Below, piece after piece: positions 63,831 through 64,000 of a DNA stretch of 64,000 nt. The position numbers and the translations under genes are program-made. Every line of letters begins with the position of its first letter. The stretch's first letter is position 1. This stretch comes from an uncultured Arenicella sp. (GTDB lineage: Bacteria; Pseudomonadota; Gammaproteobacteria; Arenicellales; Arenicellaceae). The DNA lies in the NCBI GenBank assembly GCA_947499305.1, contig CANMNN010000020.1:16436-80435 (forward strand), read 5' to 3'. The notes beneath the pieces were generated by a model. The model made no database searches and was not told where the DNA came from. It worked only from the letters and a program-made list of their open reading frames with translations.

Positions 63831-64000
63831 CTATTTCAGATGTTGATTAATAAATTCTACTACCGCGCGTAAAGCTTGCAGCCGTGTTTCACCTTGCGAT
63901 AGGTAGTGATCTTCACCTTTTAGTTCTAATTTGCTTACGTCTTTCTTAGCTTTCTTGAGAGCTTGATACATTGTTATTGATTGCCTCGGATGTACAGTCT
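63831..64000 (-). CDS. S9-type (prolyl oligopeptidase) peptidase, C-terminal fragment
   Basis: Read on the minus strand from the window edge, the frame gives TVHPRQSITMYQALKKAK, then LELKGEDHYLSQGETRLQ, and ends EFINQHLK followed by TAG (complement of 63831-63833). GEDHYLS matches the catalytic-His region of S9 prolyl oligopeptidases and acylaminoacyl peptidases, and the QS(x)xMYxALKKA helix is characteristic of the family's C terminus. The rest of the gene lies beyond the window. Confidence 0.87.
   Translation of the reverse strand, partial: TVHPRQSITMYQALKKAKKDVSKLELKGEDHYLSQGETRLQALRAVVEFINQHLK

Overview
The window is a stretch of chromosome from a Gram-negative bacterium, most likely a marine gammaproteobacterium. 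Supporting signs are a TonB-dependent haem uptake locus with a Fur-type operator, arginine succinyltransferase (Ast) genes, YaeQ, ElaA and DUF1244 proteins, RND efflux, and many Sec-type signal peptides. GC content looks moderate. I cannot fix the genus from sequence alone. I see no tRNA, rRNA, CRISPR array, prophage or insertion sequence.

Layout. 1-1349: 3' end of malate dehydrogenase, a DUF1244 protein and a flavodoxin-like protein. 1730-4086: a hybrid histidine kinase and a LuxR-type response regulator, convergent with overlapping stop codons. 4336-6823: three exported proteins (repeat/beta-helix protein, signal-peptidase-like S26 protein, small secreted protein). 6992-14237: haem acquisition, with hugZ-like, hmuV, hmuU and hmuT on the minus strand, divergent from a TonB-dependent receptor and a secreted DUF6607-like protein; a Fur box lies between them. 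14238-15223: about 1 kb without genes. 15233-29497: a three-gene exoprotein operon holding a ~4,100-residue protein (22 DUF11-type repeats ending in a gingipain-like C25 peptidase), a small twin-arginine protein, and a subtilisin-like S8 protease interrupted by a run of nine G.

29591-41700: an EamA transporter with a terminator in its upstream region, a large acyl-CoA dehydrogenase, YceI, an RND/MMPL exporter, an M20 peptidase, an esterase, a GH9 glycosidase, an ElaA-type acetyltransferase and a clear subclass B1 metallo-beta-lactamase homologue. 41718-51028: M24 peptidase, YaeQ, a tripartite RND efflux pair, a nitroreductase, and a class III aminotransferase divergent from an Lrp-type regulator. 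51298-51744: an orphan gene next to a 13-bp perfect inverted repeat. 52212-57622: astA-astB-astE followed by argC- and argB-like genes, with no astC or astD. 57831-62342: a beta-oxidation-type operon (two acyl-CoA dehydrogenases, a 3-hydroxyacyl-CoA dehydrogenase and a thiolase). 62438-63526: a GST-family protein. 63831-64000: the C-terminal end of an S9-type peptidase.

The parts most worth following up are the giant C25/Tat/S8 operon, whose repeats show a duplicated seven-unit block and whose protease may be switched by the G-tract; the hybrid Ast/Arg cluster; and the chromosomal B1 metallo-beta-lactamase. All function calls rest on reading motifs by eye, without database searches.
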